A stretch of 64,000 nt of DNA, from NCBI RefSeq assembly GCF_000715075.1, contig NC_134082.1, positions 57,189,466 to 57,253,465 of the forward strand. Reading direction: 5' to 3'. The stretch is from Nicotiana tabacum. Taxonomy: Eukaryota; Streptophyta; Magnoliopsida; Solanales; Solanaceae. Every line of letters begins with the position of its first letter. The stretch's first letter is position 1. Of the stretch, positions 1 to 11,839 are shown piece by piece. The notes under the pieces are model-generated. The model did not search any database and was not told the origin of the DNA. It saw only the letters and a list, made by a program, of their open reading frames with translations. A program made the position numbers and the translations under genes.

Positions 1-50
1 GTCCCGAAGGGGTTCATTGCCACCCAGTTCTTCAGGACGCTCTGGTCCGA

Positions 51-1153
51 TTGGTGAGCCTCATGGAGAGTGTCACCGGAGCAGGTTTGCTTCCTGTAGC
101 ACCAGCCACTTCTCAAGATAGAGGAGGAGCTCAGACTCCTGCTATGTGCACTCCAGAGCAGGTAGCTCCCCAGGTTCAGGTTCCAATGGTTCAACCAGCT
201 GTGACAGTTCAGCCAGGTGTAGTAGCTCAGACCGGCGATAGAGCGACTATGTCTGCCGATGGTTTGTGGAGGCTAGATAGGTTCACCAATCTCTTCACTT
301 CTACATTCAGCGGTGCACCTACTGAGGATCCCCAGGATTATCTGGATAGTTGTCACGAGGTTCTTCGGAACATTGGGATCGTTGAGACCAATGGAGTTGA
401 TTTTGCTACCTTTCGTCTGTCTGGATCCGCCAAGACTTGGTGGAGGGATTATTGCTTAGCTAGACCAGCCGGTTCGCCATCTTTTACTTGGGAGCAGTTC
501 ACAGCGTTATTTTTGTAGAAGGTTCTCCCCGTGACTTAGAGAGAGGCCTTTCGGAGGCAGTTTGAGCGCCTCCAGCAGTGTTCCATAACGGTCACCCAGT
601 GTGAGACCAGGCTCATCGATCTAGCTCGCCATGCTCTTGTCATACTTTCCACCGAGAGAGAGAGAGAGAGAGGGTGAGGAGGTTTATTGATGGTTTTATT
701 CAGCCGATTCATCTTCAGATGGCCAAGGAGGCCGGTAGTGAGATCACTTTCCAGGAGGCGGCCAATGTGGCCCGCAGAGTTGAGATGGTTCTATCACAGG
801 GAGGTGGTCATGGGTCGGATAAGAGGCCCCGTCATTCAGGAAGATTTAGTGGTACCTCGTTTGGAGGTAGGGATTCATATGGTAGAGGCCATCCTCCTAG
901 GCCCTTTAAGTCAGCTCTCCAAGTCTCTCATAGTACTTTAGGTGGTCGTGGTTCCCAGACACACTATTCTGATCAACAGCCTTACAGTGCACCACCAACT
1001 CCCATCAGTGCACCGCCCCTTCAGAGTTTTCGGGGTGGTCATCTAGGTCGACAAGGCCAGCAATTTCAGCAGCCGAAGGCTTGTTACACTTGTGGTGATC
1101 TTGGTCACATTGATAGGTTTTGCCCTCGAGCACCATGTAGCTCTCAGCATTAG
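51..1153 (+). pseudogene. gag: Chromovirus gag remnant
   Basis: Gag forms the cytoplasmic particle in which the element RNA is copied. The conserved capsid-type block (EDPQDYLDSCHEVL, then GSAKTWWRDY) lies at about 325-455. A CX2CX4HX4C zinc knuckle lies at 1082-1123. Stop codons at 516 and 537 and a frame change between about 540 and 674 break the gene; the change falls at a GA repeat in codons for alternating Glu and Arg. A further stop at 1151 separates gag from protease, still in the downstream frame. The true start may lie before the window. Confidence 0.88.
653..673 (+). repeat. (GA)n tract inside gag codons
   Basis: About ten GA units occupy codons for alternating Glu and Arg. The gag frame differs on the two sides of this tract, so a length change in it is the simplest cause of the frameshift. 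Confidence 0.85.
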
Positions 1154-1165
1154 GGCTCTCGTGCT

Positions 1166-2583
1166 ATGGTACAGGCACCAGGTATTCCACAGCCCGCCCA
1201 GCCAGTTAGAGGTGGGGGTAGAGGTACTAGAGGTGGAGGTAGAGGTCCTAGAGGTGGAGCTCAGGCCGCCAGAGGTGGAGGCCAGCCAGCAGTAGGCCGT
1301 CCTAGAGAGGTAGTTCAGGGTGGTGGGGCACAGCCCCGATGTTATGCCCTTCCAGCTAGGCCCGAGGCTGAGGCTTCAGATGCAGTCATTATAGATACCA
1401 TTCTAGTTTGTGATAGAGATTATTCAGTGCTATTTGATCCAGGGTCTATGTATTCGTATGTGTCATCTTATTTTGCACCTTACCTGGTCATGCCTAGTGA
1501 TTTATTGAGTATTCCTATTTATATGTCCATACCGGTGGGTGATTCTATTGTGGTCGATCGAGTTCATCGTTCTTGTATTGTTGTGATTGGGGGTCTTGAG
1601 ACCCGTGTTGATTTGTTGTTGTTAGACATGGTCGACTTCGATGTTATATTGGGGATGGACTAGTTATCCCCGTACCACGCCATCTTGGACTGTCACGCCA
1701 AGACTGTGACCTTATCCTTACCAGATTTTTCCTGTTTAGAGTGGAGAGGGACTCCTGGTCATTCTACCCGCAGTGTTATCTCGTACATGAAGGCTCGGTG
1801 TATGGTCGAGAAGGGGTGTTTGGCCTATTTTGCTTATGTTCGCAATTCTAGTGCTAAGGGTTCCTCTATTGATTCGGTGCTCGTGGTTAGTAAGTTTCCT
1901 GATGTTTTCCCTTCAGACCTTCCAGGTATGCCACCCGATAGGGATATTGATTTCTGCATCGATTTGGTTTCAGGCACTCAGCCCATTTCTATTCCGCCAT
2001 ATCGCATGGCCCCGCCAGAGTTGAAAGAGTTGAAGCAGCAGTTGCAAGACTTGCTTGAGAAGAGTTTCATTAGACCTATTGTTTTGCCTTGGGGTGCGCT
2101 GGTGTTGTTTTTCAAGAAAAATGATGGTTCGATGAGAATGTGCATTGATTACCGGTAGTTGAACAAGGTCACCATCAAGAATAAGTATCCACTACCGAGG
2201 TTTGATGATTTGTTCGATCAGCTTCAGGGTGCCAAGGTATTTTCAAAGATTGACTTGAGATCTGGCTATCATCAGTTGAGGATTTGGGCATCCGAGGTCC
2301 CTAAGACAGATTTTCGCACTCGGTACGGGCATTATGAGTTATGTCAGCCGAGTTGACAAATGCCCCAGCAGCTTTTATGGATTCGATGAACCGAGTGTTC
2401 AGGCGTTATTTGGACTCATTCGTGATAGTCTTCATTGATGATATTCTGATATATTCCCGCAGCCGGGAGGAGCATGAGCAACATCTTAGAGTGGTTCTTC
2501 AGACCCTGAGGGATAGTCCGTTATATGCTAAATTATCTAAGTGTGAGTTCTGCTTGAGTTCAGTTTCATTCCTGGAGGTATGA
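1166..2583 (+). pseudogene. pol: Chromovirus protease and truncated reverse transcriptase
   Basis: A Gly/Arg-rich linker (about 1205-1290) precedes an aspartic protease with a DPGS-type active site near 1433. The RT follows with its conserved palm segments: MCIDYR near 2140, [11 protein letters not shown] near 2250, and the catalytic FIDD at 2434-2442, all aspartates intact. In-frame stops lie at 1661 (a Trp codon in relatives) and 2156 (a Gln codon). A deletion of a few codons and a frame change lie at 2335-2345. The sequence stops resembling RT at about 2583, just before the connection domain, so RNase H, integrase and chromodomain are missing. The stops are mostly C-to-T or G-to-A changes. 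Confidence 0.9.
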
Positions 2584-3401
2584 CCCTATGAGATAGATTC
2601 GTGTGTTCTGGTTCTATGATGTGTGATGGGTTCTCAGCATTGTGTTGTGGTGATACTAGTGAGCTTGCAGTACAACTCTTTCATTCGGGTCATTTTCATG
2701 ATTTGAGTGCATTCGGATTATTGCTTATTGGTGTGCGGGTTGCACGAGTTGTGGCTTTAGATGGTATTTATATGCCATGTCACCAGAGTAGTTGTGTTGG
2801 GTTAGATGAGATCGTTAAGATCTAGAATAAATACAAACAAATTCAGTTTCAGCACGTTGGAAGGATAATATCGAGGTTCGACTTAAAAATTTACTATGGT
2901 TCTTACCAAAAGAGGGGGAGCTTCATGAATGGTTGATCTGAGAAACGATTACAAATCTGTGTGTTTCTTTTATCATTGGCAGTATATAGAAGTGTTGGAA
3001 TGAGGCTTTATTTGATAAGAGGTTTATTATCAAAATTTGGATGTTTTGAGCAATGGCTGTGATCAAAAACTATTGCTACGAGAGTTTAAGCTATGTGGTA
3101 TATCATGTAATTGCATATAAGGTTGCAGGTATGGCTTGTCAAAGCTTATTTAGGCTTATTCAGAGTATAGATGTGAGATTCTGATCTTGTGGATGATTAG
3201 AAGTGGGAATGTGGATCTAAGGTTTATGGGCTAGGTTGGATTGTGAAATTTTAGTTACATTGTGTTATCGAACCTATATGAGATAGGGTGATGTGGGATC
3301 ACCCCCGGGTATATGCATGGTAAAGTTACATAGCGATTTGATGGTTTTTTGAACAACTCTAGGCACGTTCGAGGACGAACGTATGTTTAAGTGGGGGAGA
3401 A
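2584..3401 (+). other. 3' spacer with polypurine tract of chromovirus copy 1
   Basis: Non-coding stretch between pol and the 3' LTR. It resembles 7200-7472 plus 11840-12426 base by base in many blocks, which shows that those two pieces were once continuous. It ends with GTGGGGGAGA (3391-3400), the polypurine tract priming plus-strand synthesis, directly before the LTR start TGTAACGG. Confidence 0.8.
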
Positions 3402-5150
3402 TGTAACGGCCCGACCAATCATTTCGAGCTTTTGCATTTTTGCTCACCAGTTGTCGGGAACGACTAACCCCGTGCGATGTATTATGACTTATGTAAAACG
3501 TCGGTTTTCGTTTTCAGGGTGATCAGAATGAATTTGGAAGAACAATTCTCAGTTGGAAGCTTAAAATTTGCAAGGTTTGACCAAGTTTTGACTTGTTAGT
3601 ATATGATCTCGGATTGGAATTTTTATGATTCGGTTAGATCCGTTAGGTGATTTGGGACATAGAAGCATGATCAAAATATATTTTGGAGGTCCGTGGAAGG
3701 TTTAGTCTTGAATTGGCGAAATTGGAATTTTGGCGTTTTCCGGTTGATAGGTGAGATTTTGATGTAGGGGTCGGAATGGAATTCTGGAAGTTGGAGTAGA
3801 TCCATTGTATCATTTGTGATGTGTGTGCAAAATTTCAGGTCATTCGAGCAAGGTTTGATAGACTTTTTGATAGAATTCAAAATTCGAAAGTTATTGGGAT
3901 TCTTAGGCTTGAATCCGATGATGATTTGATGTTTTGATGTTGTTTTCAGCATTTCGATGGTTGGAACAAGTTTAAATGATGAAATGGGATATGTTGGCAT
4001 GCTTGGTTGAGGTCCCAAGGGCCTCGGGTGGTAAATAGATCAAGTTTTGAACTTTGGACTTGGCAGTTTTGCTGGTTTTTGTTGCAGAGATTTTTGTTCA
4101 TCGCGTTTACGGTCAGGGACTCGCGTTCGTGAAGAGTGTTCTCGAGGTGGTGAATTCTGTTCTTCGCATTCGTGCTTTGCGTGTCGCGTTCGCGATGTGT
4201 TGATGCTGTGTTCTTTGCGTTCACGCCTTGGTGCTCACGTTCACGTAGTTATATCTCCAGTAGGCATCGCGTTCGCGAGGCTTGTGCCGTGAACGCGTAG
4301 AGCATTTTGGGAGTGGATATTTTTTCTTCATCGCGGACGCGATGGGCGTCCCGCATTCGCAAAAGAGGAAGCCTGGGCAGCCTTATAAAGTACTCTATTT
4401 CAAGGATTTGGCCATTTTTGCATTTTTGGAGCTATGGAGCTTGGGAGAAGATGATTTTGGAGGGAATTTTTAGAGGAGTGATTGGGGTAAGTGTTCTTCA
4501 CTCAAATTTAGTTAAATACCATGATTTTGTCTTAATTTTTTCTTTTAAATTGGGAATTTGGAATGAATATTGGAAGAAAAATTAGAGAGTTGAATTGGGG
4601 ATTTGAAGGGCCATTTGAGGTCCGATTTTGATGTTCTTGGTATGTATAGATTCGTGAGAGTGTAAGGATTCTATTGATGTTATTTTTATTGGATTTCGAG
4701 ACGTGGGCCCAGGGGTCGGGTTTGGCCAATTTTGGGATTTTCGATGTAAATTGGTTATTTTCAAGTGGGCTTTGTTCCTTTAGCATATTTTGATGGTATG
4801 AATCTGATTTTGGCCAGATTTGGAGCAATTGGAGGGCAATTTAGGGGGAAAAGGCGTCGCGGGCTAGAGCTTGGACCGGATTGAGGTATATTGATTGTAA
4901 ATGTTGTCCTAAGGGTATGAAACCCCGAATTTCAAATCGTTGTGCTACTTTGAGGTGATGCACACGCTAGATGATGAGCGTGGAGTTGTGCACCATTGGT
5001 GATTGTGACTTGGTCCGTCTCGTGCGACTGTTAAGTTGCGTATTTGATTGAAAACTATTTGATATCATTGTGTTTGGAAAAGTATTTCTATGTTTTGGGC
5101 AGAATGTCATATTTGGGCCTCGTGCCAACTTTTTTGGACCCTTATGGGGC
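3402..5150 (+). repeat. 3' LTR of chromovirus copy 1 (right end uncertain)
   Basis: Begins TGTAACGGCCCGACC, the typical start of this LTR group, right after a polypurine tract. It carries a CG-rich palindrome cluster (about 4096-4365), a TATA box (4383-4390) and a strong splice-donor match (GTAAGT at 4487). No TG..CA end could be fixed; the sequence changes to 3'-spacer type at about 5050-5200, so the LTR is probably truncated by a deletion joining it to a second copy. Confidence 0.7.
4096..4390 (+). promoter_or_regulatory. LTR promoter: CG-rich palindrome cluster plus TATA box
   Basis: About ten copies of words close to TCGCGTTCGCGA, spaced roughly 20-30 bases, precede TTATAAAG at 4383-4390. 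Placement in U3 just before the TATA box fits a promoter-proximal element; function is inferred. Confidence 0.55.
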
Positions 5151-7472
5151 TTTTAAACTAATGTCCCTCACTATTTTGAGTCATGGCATTTGGATTAGTT
5201 GAGAAAGTGTACGTGGCCGTCACGAGGATGAATGTGAGCTTATCAGATGATTTGAGATATTGTATGGTTTGTATTACATGAGCTTATGAAGGATTTAGTT
5301 GAATTTTAGTGCAAGATTATGGCAGTAATAGAGTATGGGTATTGTGATTTTTCGAATGTTTTGCTATATGGCTTTGAGCCAAGTGGGAGCAGTCTGCTAT
5401 CGACGATTTGATAGCATGGTTATGTGTTGTACTTGTTTCTATTTGAGGCATACTTGTGAATCAGTTATGACTTGCAGAGTTTGAGATCGAGGATGACTCA
5501 AGTAAGGGAGTTTGTAGATAGGGGTTATATTACACCTTATGGATATATGAAAATCGTGGAATGATTTGAGTTGTTATTCATGACGAATGTACTGCGCATG
5601 GAGTAGAAATTTATTCGATTGCATTATGTCGGGGTTACTTCATTGGGTATTGTTATGCTAATGGGGCACGGGTCATTTGGCCCGCTTGGGTAGTGCAATT
5701 GAGATTTTAGCAGAGTGGATGATACTCGAGTGGCTTCTAATGGATTCAAGATTTATATGTGGCAATTGAGAATTTTTTGATTTGTGTATGGCTAGAATCT
5801 AAGATTTCCATTGGATGGTGTCAAGACTCGCGATATTTCGGTATCATTGTGGATTCTACATTCCAGTATGAGGAACGTGAAGGAAACAATTTTAGATTCA
5901 CATAAGGCCTCTTCATAGTAGGTATCTCGGGTGCAGTATTTTGAGTGTTTAAATAGGAATACAACGTTTTATGGGCCTTAGGGTGATGTCATTTTATGCT
6001 TGGATCTCTCGTGGTGAGTGTTGAGTTAAGGGTCATAGTGTTGGTAAAGAAAAGTGTTAACTTGAAGGAAATTCAGAAGAAACTAGAAGGAAATAGAACA
6101 GCTTGGTAGTAAGTTGGATCAGTATGGTAATGGTATGCTCGGTTCTTTTGGTTCCTACAATGTGATGAGGCTTTACAAGTGTTTTGTGGTAATACTCTTG
6201 GGTTTGGTGACTTGAGTGACTTGGTTGAGTTAGAGGAATTCGATTCTGATGGCTTGGTTATGTGCAAATGGATCTAGTAGAGTTCTCGATGATTTCTACC
6301 ACGACTTGGGATGCATATTTTCTATAACATGGGGAGTTTGTAGTGCATTGCATTTTTCTCTTAGATTGGATCAAGTGGAAGGTTTCTATTTTTTGAGTAT
6401 GTATTCTTCTTGTGATTCAATGTTGGTAATGAGGTTCTCCTGTTTTCATATGATGGCCGGATAGATGCGGAGTGTCGTGTGAGATTGAGACTTGCATGTG
6501 CAAGTATTTGGTTCAGTTTCAAAAGGGATGTCATGAATTCTAGACGACATAGACAGTTTCAAATATTTAGAAGAATGCTCGCACTATCTGGTATCCCCTA
6601 AGAAGACTGCGTATTTCAAAGGGGCGCACTGTGTTTTGACTTACAGATGATTCATCGGTATTGCAGTACTCGCCTGGTTGATCGACTGCTGATGCTCAGA
6701 TTTTGCTATATAATAGGGAAGAATTATAGAAGTATTTCTTGTGAGGATGATTATGTATAAGAGATGTGTTAGTCATTCAAGTGGAGAAATTGGGACCGAC
6801 TATGGAGGTTCATGTGCTCTATGGATTTGGAGGCTAGAAGTTCTCAAAAGCAGATTATTTTGGGGTTGCAGACTGTGAAAATGTGGCCAAAGTTAGCTAG
6901 ACTGTAGTACGTGCTATGATTAGGTCATTGTGGACTTTTGGAGGGCCATTTATCCATTTAGGGATTACCGGAGTTGATTTGGGAGCCCATTAGTAAGCCC
7001 AATGAGGATGTGTATTCTGCATCGGGTCGGAATAGTTGACTCAACACCGTTATTGCTGAAATGAGTGTCATTCGGTTAGAGTTGAGCTTGTTCGTGCTAT
7101 GATATCTTCTATGTGTTACTCTTATGTGCTTTGAGGGGTTGTGATTTTTTTATTATGTGCACCTATGCGGGTCTATTTGAGCCTTGTAGCAGAATTTGAG
7201 CGAGATGGTAATTAGGGTGTTGAAGAGTTGATTGCACGTTGGGTATGGTCTCTCCGGGTTGTGGTACATTGTTCTATTCGCTCCTCCATGGTTATGGTCA
7301 TGCACTTTGTATACTTGATGTTGAATTGCATGTGGTTGTTGATTTTGAGCATTACAACTTGAGGAATTTCATAGGACCGATGTTTGGATGGGGCCACGCG
7401 TTGAGGAATTGTTGCTTATTGGTGCTTGGGTTGCACAGTTTGTGGCTTTAAGTTATGTCGGTGTGACATGAT
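5151..7472 (+). other. Long 3' spacer of a second chromovirus copy
   Basis: No coding signal survives in 2.3 kb. Its last 270 bases match 2600-2830, and the match resumes at 11846 after the Tat insertion. It is best read as the non-coding stretch between chromodomain and 3' LTR of a copy related to the first one. Short open frames here are accidental. Confidence 0.6.
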
Positions 7473-8206
7473 TGTATACAGCTAAAATCAGAGAGCCCGA
7501 TTTTACAATGATTATGTCTTTCCGTCATATCACCTCGAAGGCCCGGGGCATAGTTCGAGGTTCGACCTCGAGGGTTCTTTATGTTCGACCTCGGGGTAGC
7601 ATAAATCGATGGTTATCATGGATAAGCGGGATGTTCCCTAGGCACGTGGTCAGAGCTGATAACACCTACAAGAATAGTAGCAGTCTGTACCAGACATCTA
7701 AATAGCTGTACCAGATACACTTCTTTGTAATAAATGCATTTGTATTATGTTGGAATTCCCCCTCATATATAAAGGAGACCCTTGTCATTCTGTATTATAT
7801 ACAACATTCAATACGAGATCATTCTCTGCTCTCTAACTTAAACACATTCTCCCTTGATTCTATTACTTATATTTATTGCTTACATTTATTGTGTTCCATT
7901 AATTGTTCTTCATTTATTACTCATTATTTATCATAAAAAGCTCAAATCAAAGCTCTTATAATTGTTAGTCCTTCATCAGTCGTTCACAGCCTAGCGCTTA
8001 GCTCGACCTCAAGGCCCCGTATAGGCCAGCTCGAGGCTCTGATTCTTAGCCACTCGGTTTGCTTAACATATTGTCTTCAAGCTCTTATCTTATTGTTTAG
8101 TCTCACACTTAGCATCTACTGCCTAACAACTAGCATAAAAATAAATCACATATTTTTAGAACCACAAAATCAAATCTAATTGTAATTACCATTTTCAAGT
8201 TAAACA
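7473..8206 (+). repeat. 5' LTR of Tat element C
   Basis: Runs from TGTATACA to TAAACA, 734 bases. TATA box ATATATAAAG near 7765-7773. U3 holds several TTCGACCTCG-type words (about 7555-7605). The right half matches 11434-11839. Confidence 0.88.
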
Positions 8207-8209
8207 GTT

Positions 8210-8228
8210 TGGTGCCCACCGTAGGGTT
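8210..8228 (+). other. PBS, tRNA-Lys(CUU) type
   Basis: Three bases after the LTR. Matches the complement of the plant tRNA-Lys(CUU) 3' end (recalled sequence) with 3 mismatches in 19, and lines up with the perfect copy in element B (49110-49128). Confidence 0.8.
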
Positions 8229-8324
8229 AAAAATAATAGTGATTATTTTCTTGCTGGTTTACTACATAACGCAAGTTATTTTTCACACTTCTTCTTGTCC
8301 AAGAATCTTTGATTTCAGGTGAAA

Positions 8325-9540
8325 ATGTCTAACTCAGTAAACACACATGAAAACAACGGTCTTGAGGACCATGGAGAGAATGGTGTAGCTGTTCCAGGTA
8401 TTGGTGTACCACCATGAAACTCTAAGGATGCACCAGAACCAATTCTTGTGGATGTGGTCTCGTGCAACTCCCAACACGTCGACATAAGCTACCATACCAA
8501 AAGGAGTATACGCCATGAAACCAATAATAAGCCCCAGAAAAACCCGACTCGAGAGAAACAATTTCAAAAGGGGCCATGATGTGGTATCACAACCTAGCTC
8601 CAGATTTGATAGACTCATTTGCCATGCTGGAAGATTCTTACATAAAGGTGCATGCCGGTGCCATCAAGGTGGCTACAAGGAAATCCGACATCTTCAAAAT
8701 CAAACAAAGAGAAAACGAGATGCTGCAGGAGTTCGTATCTCACTTTCAAATGTAGCGAATGGAATTACCACCGGTCTTTGATGACTAGGCAGTGCAGGCC
8801 TTCACCCAAGGTTTGAACGAACGAAGCTCGGTGGCTTCGAAGTAGCTGAAGCAGAATTTGGTTGAATATTCCACCGTGACTTGGTTGGATGTCCAAAACC
8901 GATACTAATCAAAGATCAGGGTTGAGGACGACCAACTAGGAGCCCCCTCGAGCTCAGTATATCCTAGCAGACTTCCGGCAAAGGAACCAAGGCCAAACAA
9001 AGAAAGATACCAACCATACACCGAAGATAGGAGAAACGCCTCAAGGCGTAACATACGCAAAAATGATCCAAGGGCATATCGAGGTCAAATCCTTGGGGAC
9101 TCATAAGCAGGGCTAGATTCATTAGGCACACAGGACTGACGGAAGAACCCCGCTTGTCTGAATACAGCTTCAATGTTGACGTTTCCGACATTGTATCTGC
9201 CATCGGTAAAATCAGAGATACCAGGTGGCCAAGACCTGTACTATCCGATCCGTCGCAAAGGAACACTAACTTAGTGTGCGAATTTCACAACACACACGGT
9301 GATAGGACCGAAGATTGTACATAGTTCCGAGAAGAAGTATCCCATCTACTCAGCAAAGGGCACCTCCGAGATTTCTTTAGGGACCGAGCCAAACATCAGT
9401 TCCAAGAATGAGAGGTAAACAGGAAAATTGAAACAGATGAGCCGCAACATGTCAGCCACATGATCGTTGGAGGAATCGACATCCCGTAGAAACCCATTGT
9501 CAAAAGAATAAAAATATCCATCACCAGGGAGAAGCAAAAT
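8325..9540 (+). pseudogene. gag: Tat-lineage gag remnant
   Basis: Starts MSNSVNTHENN 118 bases after the LTR. Conserved capsid blocks can be followed across frames: a block around QRENEML at 8710, PPVFDD then AVQAFTQGLNERSS at about 8770-8835, and KIRVEDDQLG near 8915. At least a dozen stops and several frameshifts interrupt it, so it is long dead. The same blocks, in worse condition, occur in Tat element A at 36400-36500 on the other strand. Confidence 0.8.
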
Positions 9541-9547
9541 CGAGGTT

Positions 9548-10042
9548 ACATACCCGAAAATGCTCTCACATTCAGCGATGAGGACATCGAGAACCTGTCT
9601 CAACCTCATAATGATGCCTTGGTAATTTGTTTTCTTGTGAATACATTTCAAATTAAGCATGTGTTTGTGGATCCAGGTAGCTCGGCCAACATTATCAGGT
9701 CGAGGTGGGTATAGCAGCTCAGACTGCTCAACAAGGTCGTGCCCGCCTCTCGAGTACTAAATGGATTCAACATGGAAAGTGAGGGAACAAAAGGGGAAAT
9801 CACCCTCACGGTCAACATGGCCAGCACGACCCAAAATGTCAAATTTCATGTCATCGAAGGAGACATGAGGTACAACGCCTTGCTCAAAAGGCCATGGATA
9901 CACTGCATGAGAGTAGTACCATCAACCCTTTATCAAATGATGAAGTTTCCGATGAAGGACGAAATAAAAACCGTGTATGGGGAACAACATGCATTGAGGG
10001 AGATGTCCGTGGTGCACGATGTGGAACCAGCATCGATGCCTT
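9548..10042 (+). pseudogene. pro: Tat-lineage aspartic protease
   Basis: The active site reads VFVDPGSSANIIRS with the catalytic Asp codon at 9670-9672; DPGSS in place of DTGSS also occurs in element B. Downstream come GEITLTVNM, IEGDMRYNAL and a conserved WIHCMRVVPSTL block up to about 9930, a good match to the protease of element B (48163-48991). One stop (about 9712) lies between the active site and the second block, which is then open for about 100 codons. Sequence resembling RT never follows. Confidence 0.85.
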
Positions 10043-11433
10043 GAACATTGAAGGATCCAAAGCATAAGCAAACAGTGAAGTAGCAATCATGAGATATATT
10101 CTCGGCTACACCCGAATAAAACAAGCAAAGGACCGTGCCGCATCCCCAGAACAAACGTTTGAAGCATATCGAGGTTCGAAGCGCCATCACCACTAAGGCA
10201 TAACCGTCCCCCTTTTTTATTTACATCCTACACTAACCTTTGTGCAAGTGTCCGATCAGAATAGTGAAAGCTCTATCCATCTTGAAGACCTTAGGATTTA
10301 AAGCATACGTTGCACTCTTTTCCTTTGATCAGATTTTATCCCAAAAAGGGTTTTACCGGCAAGGTTTTTAACGAGGCAACATTTATATGCTACCTAATAA
10401 GAACATAAAAAGTATTCAAGGCTTCTTTTCAATCAACCTCGAACACTGGGGGGGGCATCCCCCTAGAAGATCACCTTCTCGAAGAAGTTAAGATAACCCA
10501 AAAATGGGTCTCGATAGGAAAATGATGTATCGGGCAAAACGGTCGAATGAGCCGTGCTCGCATAAAATAATTGAACCCATGACAGCAAAAACATGTATAC
10601 TTGTATCAAGTAATCAAAAGAATATTTTCCCTCCATAAAAATGCTTTGCGCTTCAAAGAAGTATGCTACTTTTACGATAAACGGCTCCAGAGCCCAAAAA
10701 TCTCCCGAACACTCGGGGATTGACATCAAAAACTCGAAGCCATATGACCCCCGGGTCGGAAACATTGAACTCGTAAGCCCTCAATGAGGCAACACAAAAT
10801 TTACAAAGAAAGGCTCCATAGCCAAAAACCTTTCGACGTCTCGGGGACTGTCGTCAATTTTCATCCCATCGAGCTATCAGAAACTCAAGACCGTAAGACC
10901 CCAAGCGGGAAACCTCGAGCCCAAAATCCCTCCATGTGGAAATAGTAGAAAATTTAAGACCTCCGCGAGGCATATCAACAGTATAAGACCTCTATAAGGC
11001 AATACAAAAATTTAAGACCTCAAACAAGGCATGAGTTACACTTGTACCAAGTAACCGAATCTATAAGACCTCAAGTAAGGCATGTTGGAAATTATACGAC
11101 CTTACAAAAGGCATAAACCTGATCTTAAAGTTAAGGCTATACATTCGAACTTGTAAGACCCCTAAAAAGGCATACCCTTGATGTAAACACTAAAACTACT
11201 TCACTCGGGAATTGAAAGGCTATAGCCAAATGCAATAGCTATGGTTACACGGCTTCGGCCAAACTCACGTGACTCGGGGATGCCCGACTGTCCCTATAAA
11301 ATCACAGTCCTTCAAATTACTTCGAAAATACTTCGAAAAGAATAGGTTAATTAGGCTACCCTCGGCATAAGCAAAAGAGCTTCGATCATGTCAACTCCAA
11401 AAAACAGGCTTCAAAACAATTCAACCATCGAGC
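10043..11433 (+). other. 3' non-coding part of Tat element C with degenerate short repeats
   Basis: Corresponds to the region between pol and 3' LTR of Tat elements: it shares a GGCAAGGTTTTTAACGAGGC-like block (about 10355-10377) with element B, minus strand, near 45000. From about 10890 to 11180 the word TAAGACCTC..AAGGCAT recurs six or seven times at irregular spacing; its reverse complement recurs in element B at 44370-44640. The whole of RT to integrase has been deleted upstream. Confidence 0.65.
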
Positions 11434-11839
11434 GAATTCCCCCTTATATATAAAAGGGACCCTTGTCATTCTGTATTATATACAATAATCAACACAAGAA
11501 CATTCTCTGCTCTATAACTTAAACACATTCTCCCTTAATTCTATTACTTACATTTATTTTATTCATAAAGAGATCAGATTAAAGCTCTTAGAATTGTTAG
11601 TCCTTCATCGGCCGTTCACAGGCTAGCAGTTAGCTCAATCTCGAGCCCCTCGTATAGGCCAGCTCGAGGCCCCAATTCTCAGCCACTCAGTTTTCTTAAC
11701 ATGCTGCCTTGAAGATCCTATCTAATTGTTTAGTCTCACAAATAACATCTACTGCCTAACAACTAGCATAAAAATAAATCACGTATTTTTAGAACCACAA
11801 TCTCAAATCTAATTGTAATTACAATTTTCAAAGTAAACA
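11434..11839 (+). repeat. 3' LTR of Tat element C, 5'-truncated
   Basis: Aligns with the right part of 7473-8206 from GAATTCCC through TATA box (11445-11454) to TAAACA. It lacks about 280 bases of U3 and a further stretch of about 60 bases near 11560. The polypurine tract and LTR start were lost in the same deletion. Confidence 0.82.

Larger units (their letters stand above)
1..5150 (+). mobile_element. Chromovirus (Ty3/gypsy) copy 1, 3' part
   Basis: Gag, protease, truncated RT, 3' spacer, polypurine tract and 3' LTR follow in the normal order of a plant chromovirus. The 5' LTR and start of gag lie before the window. RNase H and integrase are absent: RT is joined directly to the 3' spacer near 2583. 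The right limit is uncertain, because LTR sequence runs into 3'-spacer-like sequence of a second copy somewhere around 5050-5200 with no clear LTR end. Confidence 0.8.
7473..11839 (+). mobile_element. Tat-lineage element C, gag-protease only
   Basis: Complete insertion with 5' LTR, tRNA-Lys-type PBS, gag, protease, 3' non-coding part and a 5'-truncated 3' LTR. Flanking 5-mers ATGAT (7468-7472) and ATGTT (11840-11844) are a target duplication with one mismatch. The chromovirus 3' spacer continues on both sides. RT, RNase H and integrase are gone, so it could only have moved with proteins from other copies. Confidence 0.85.
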
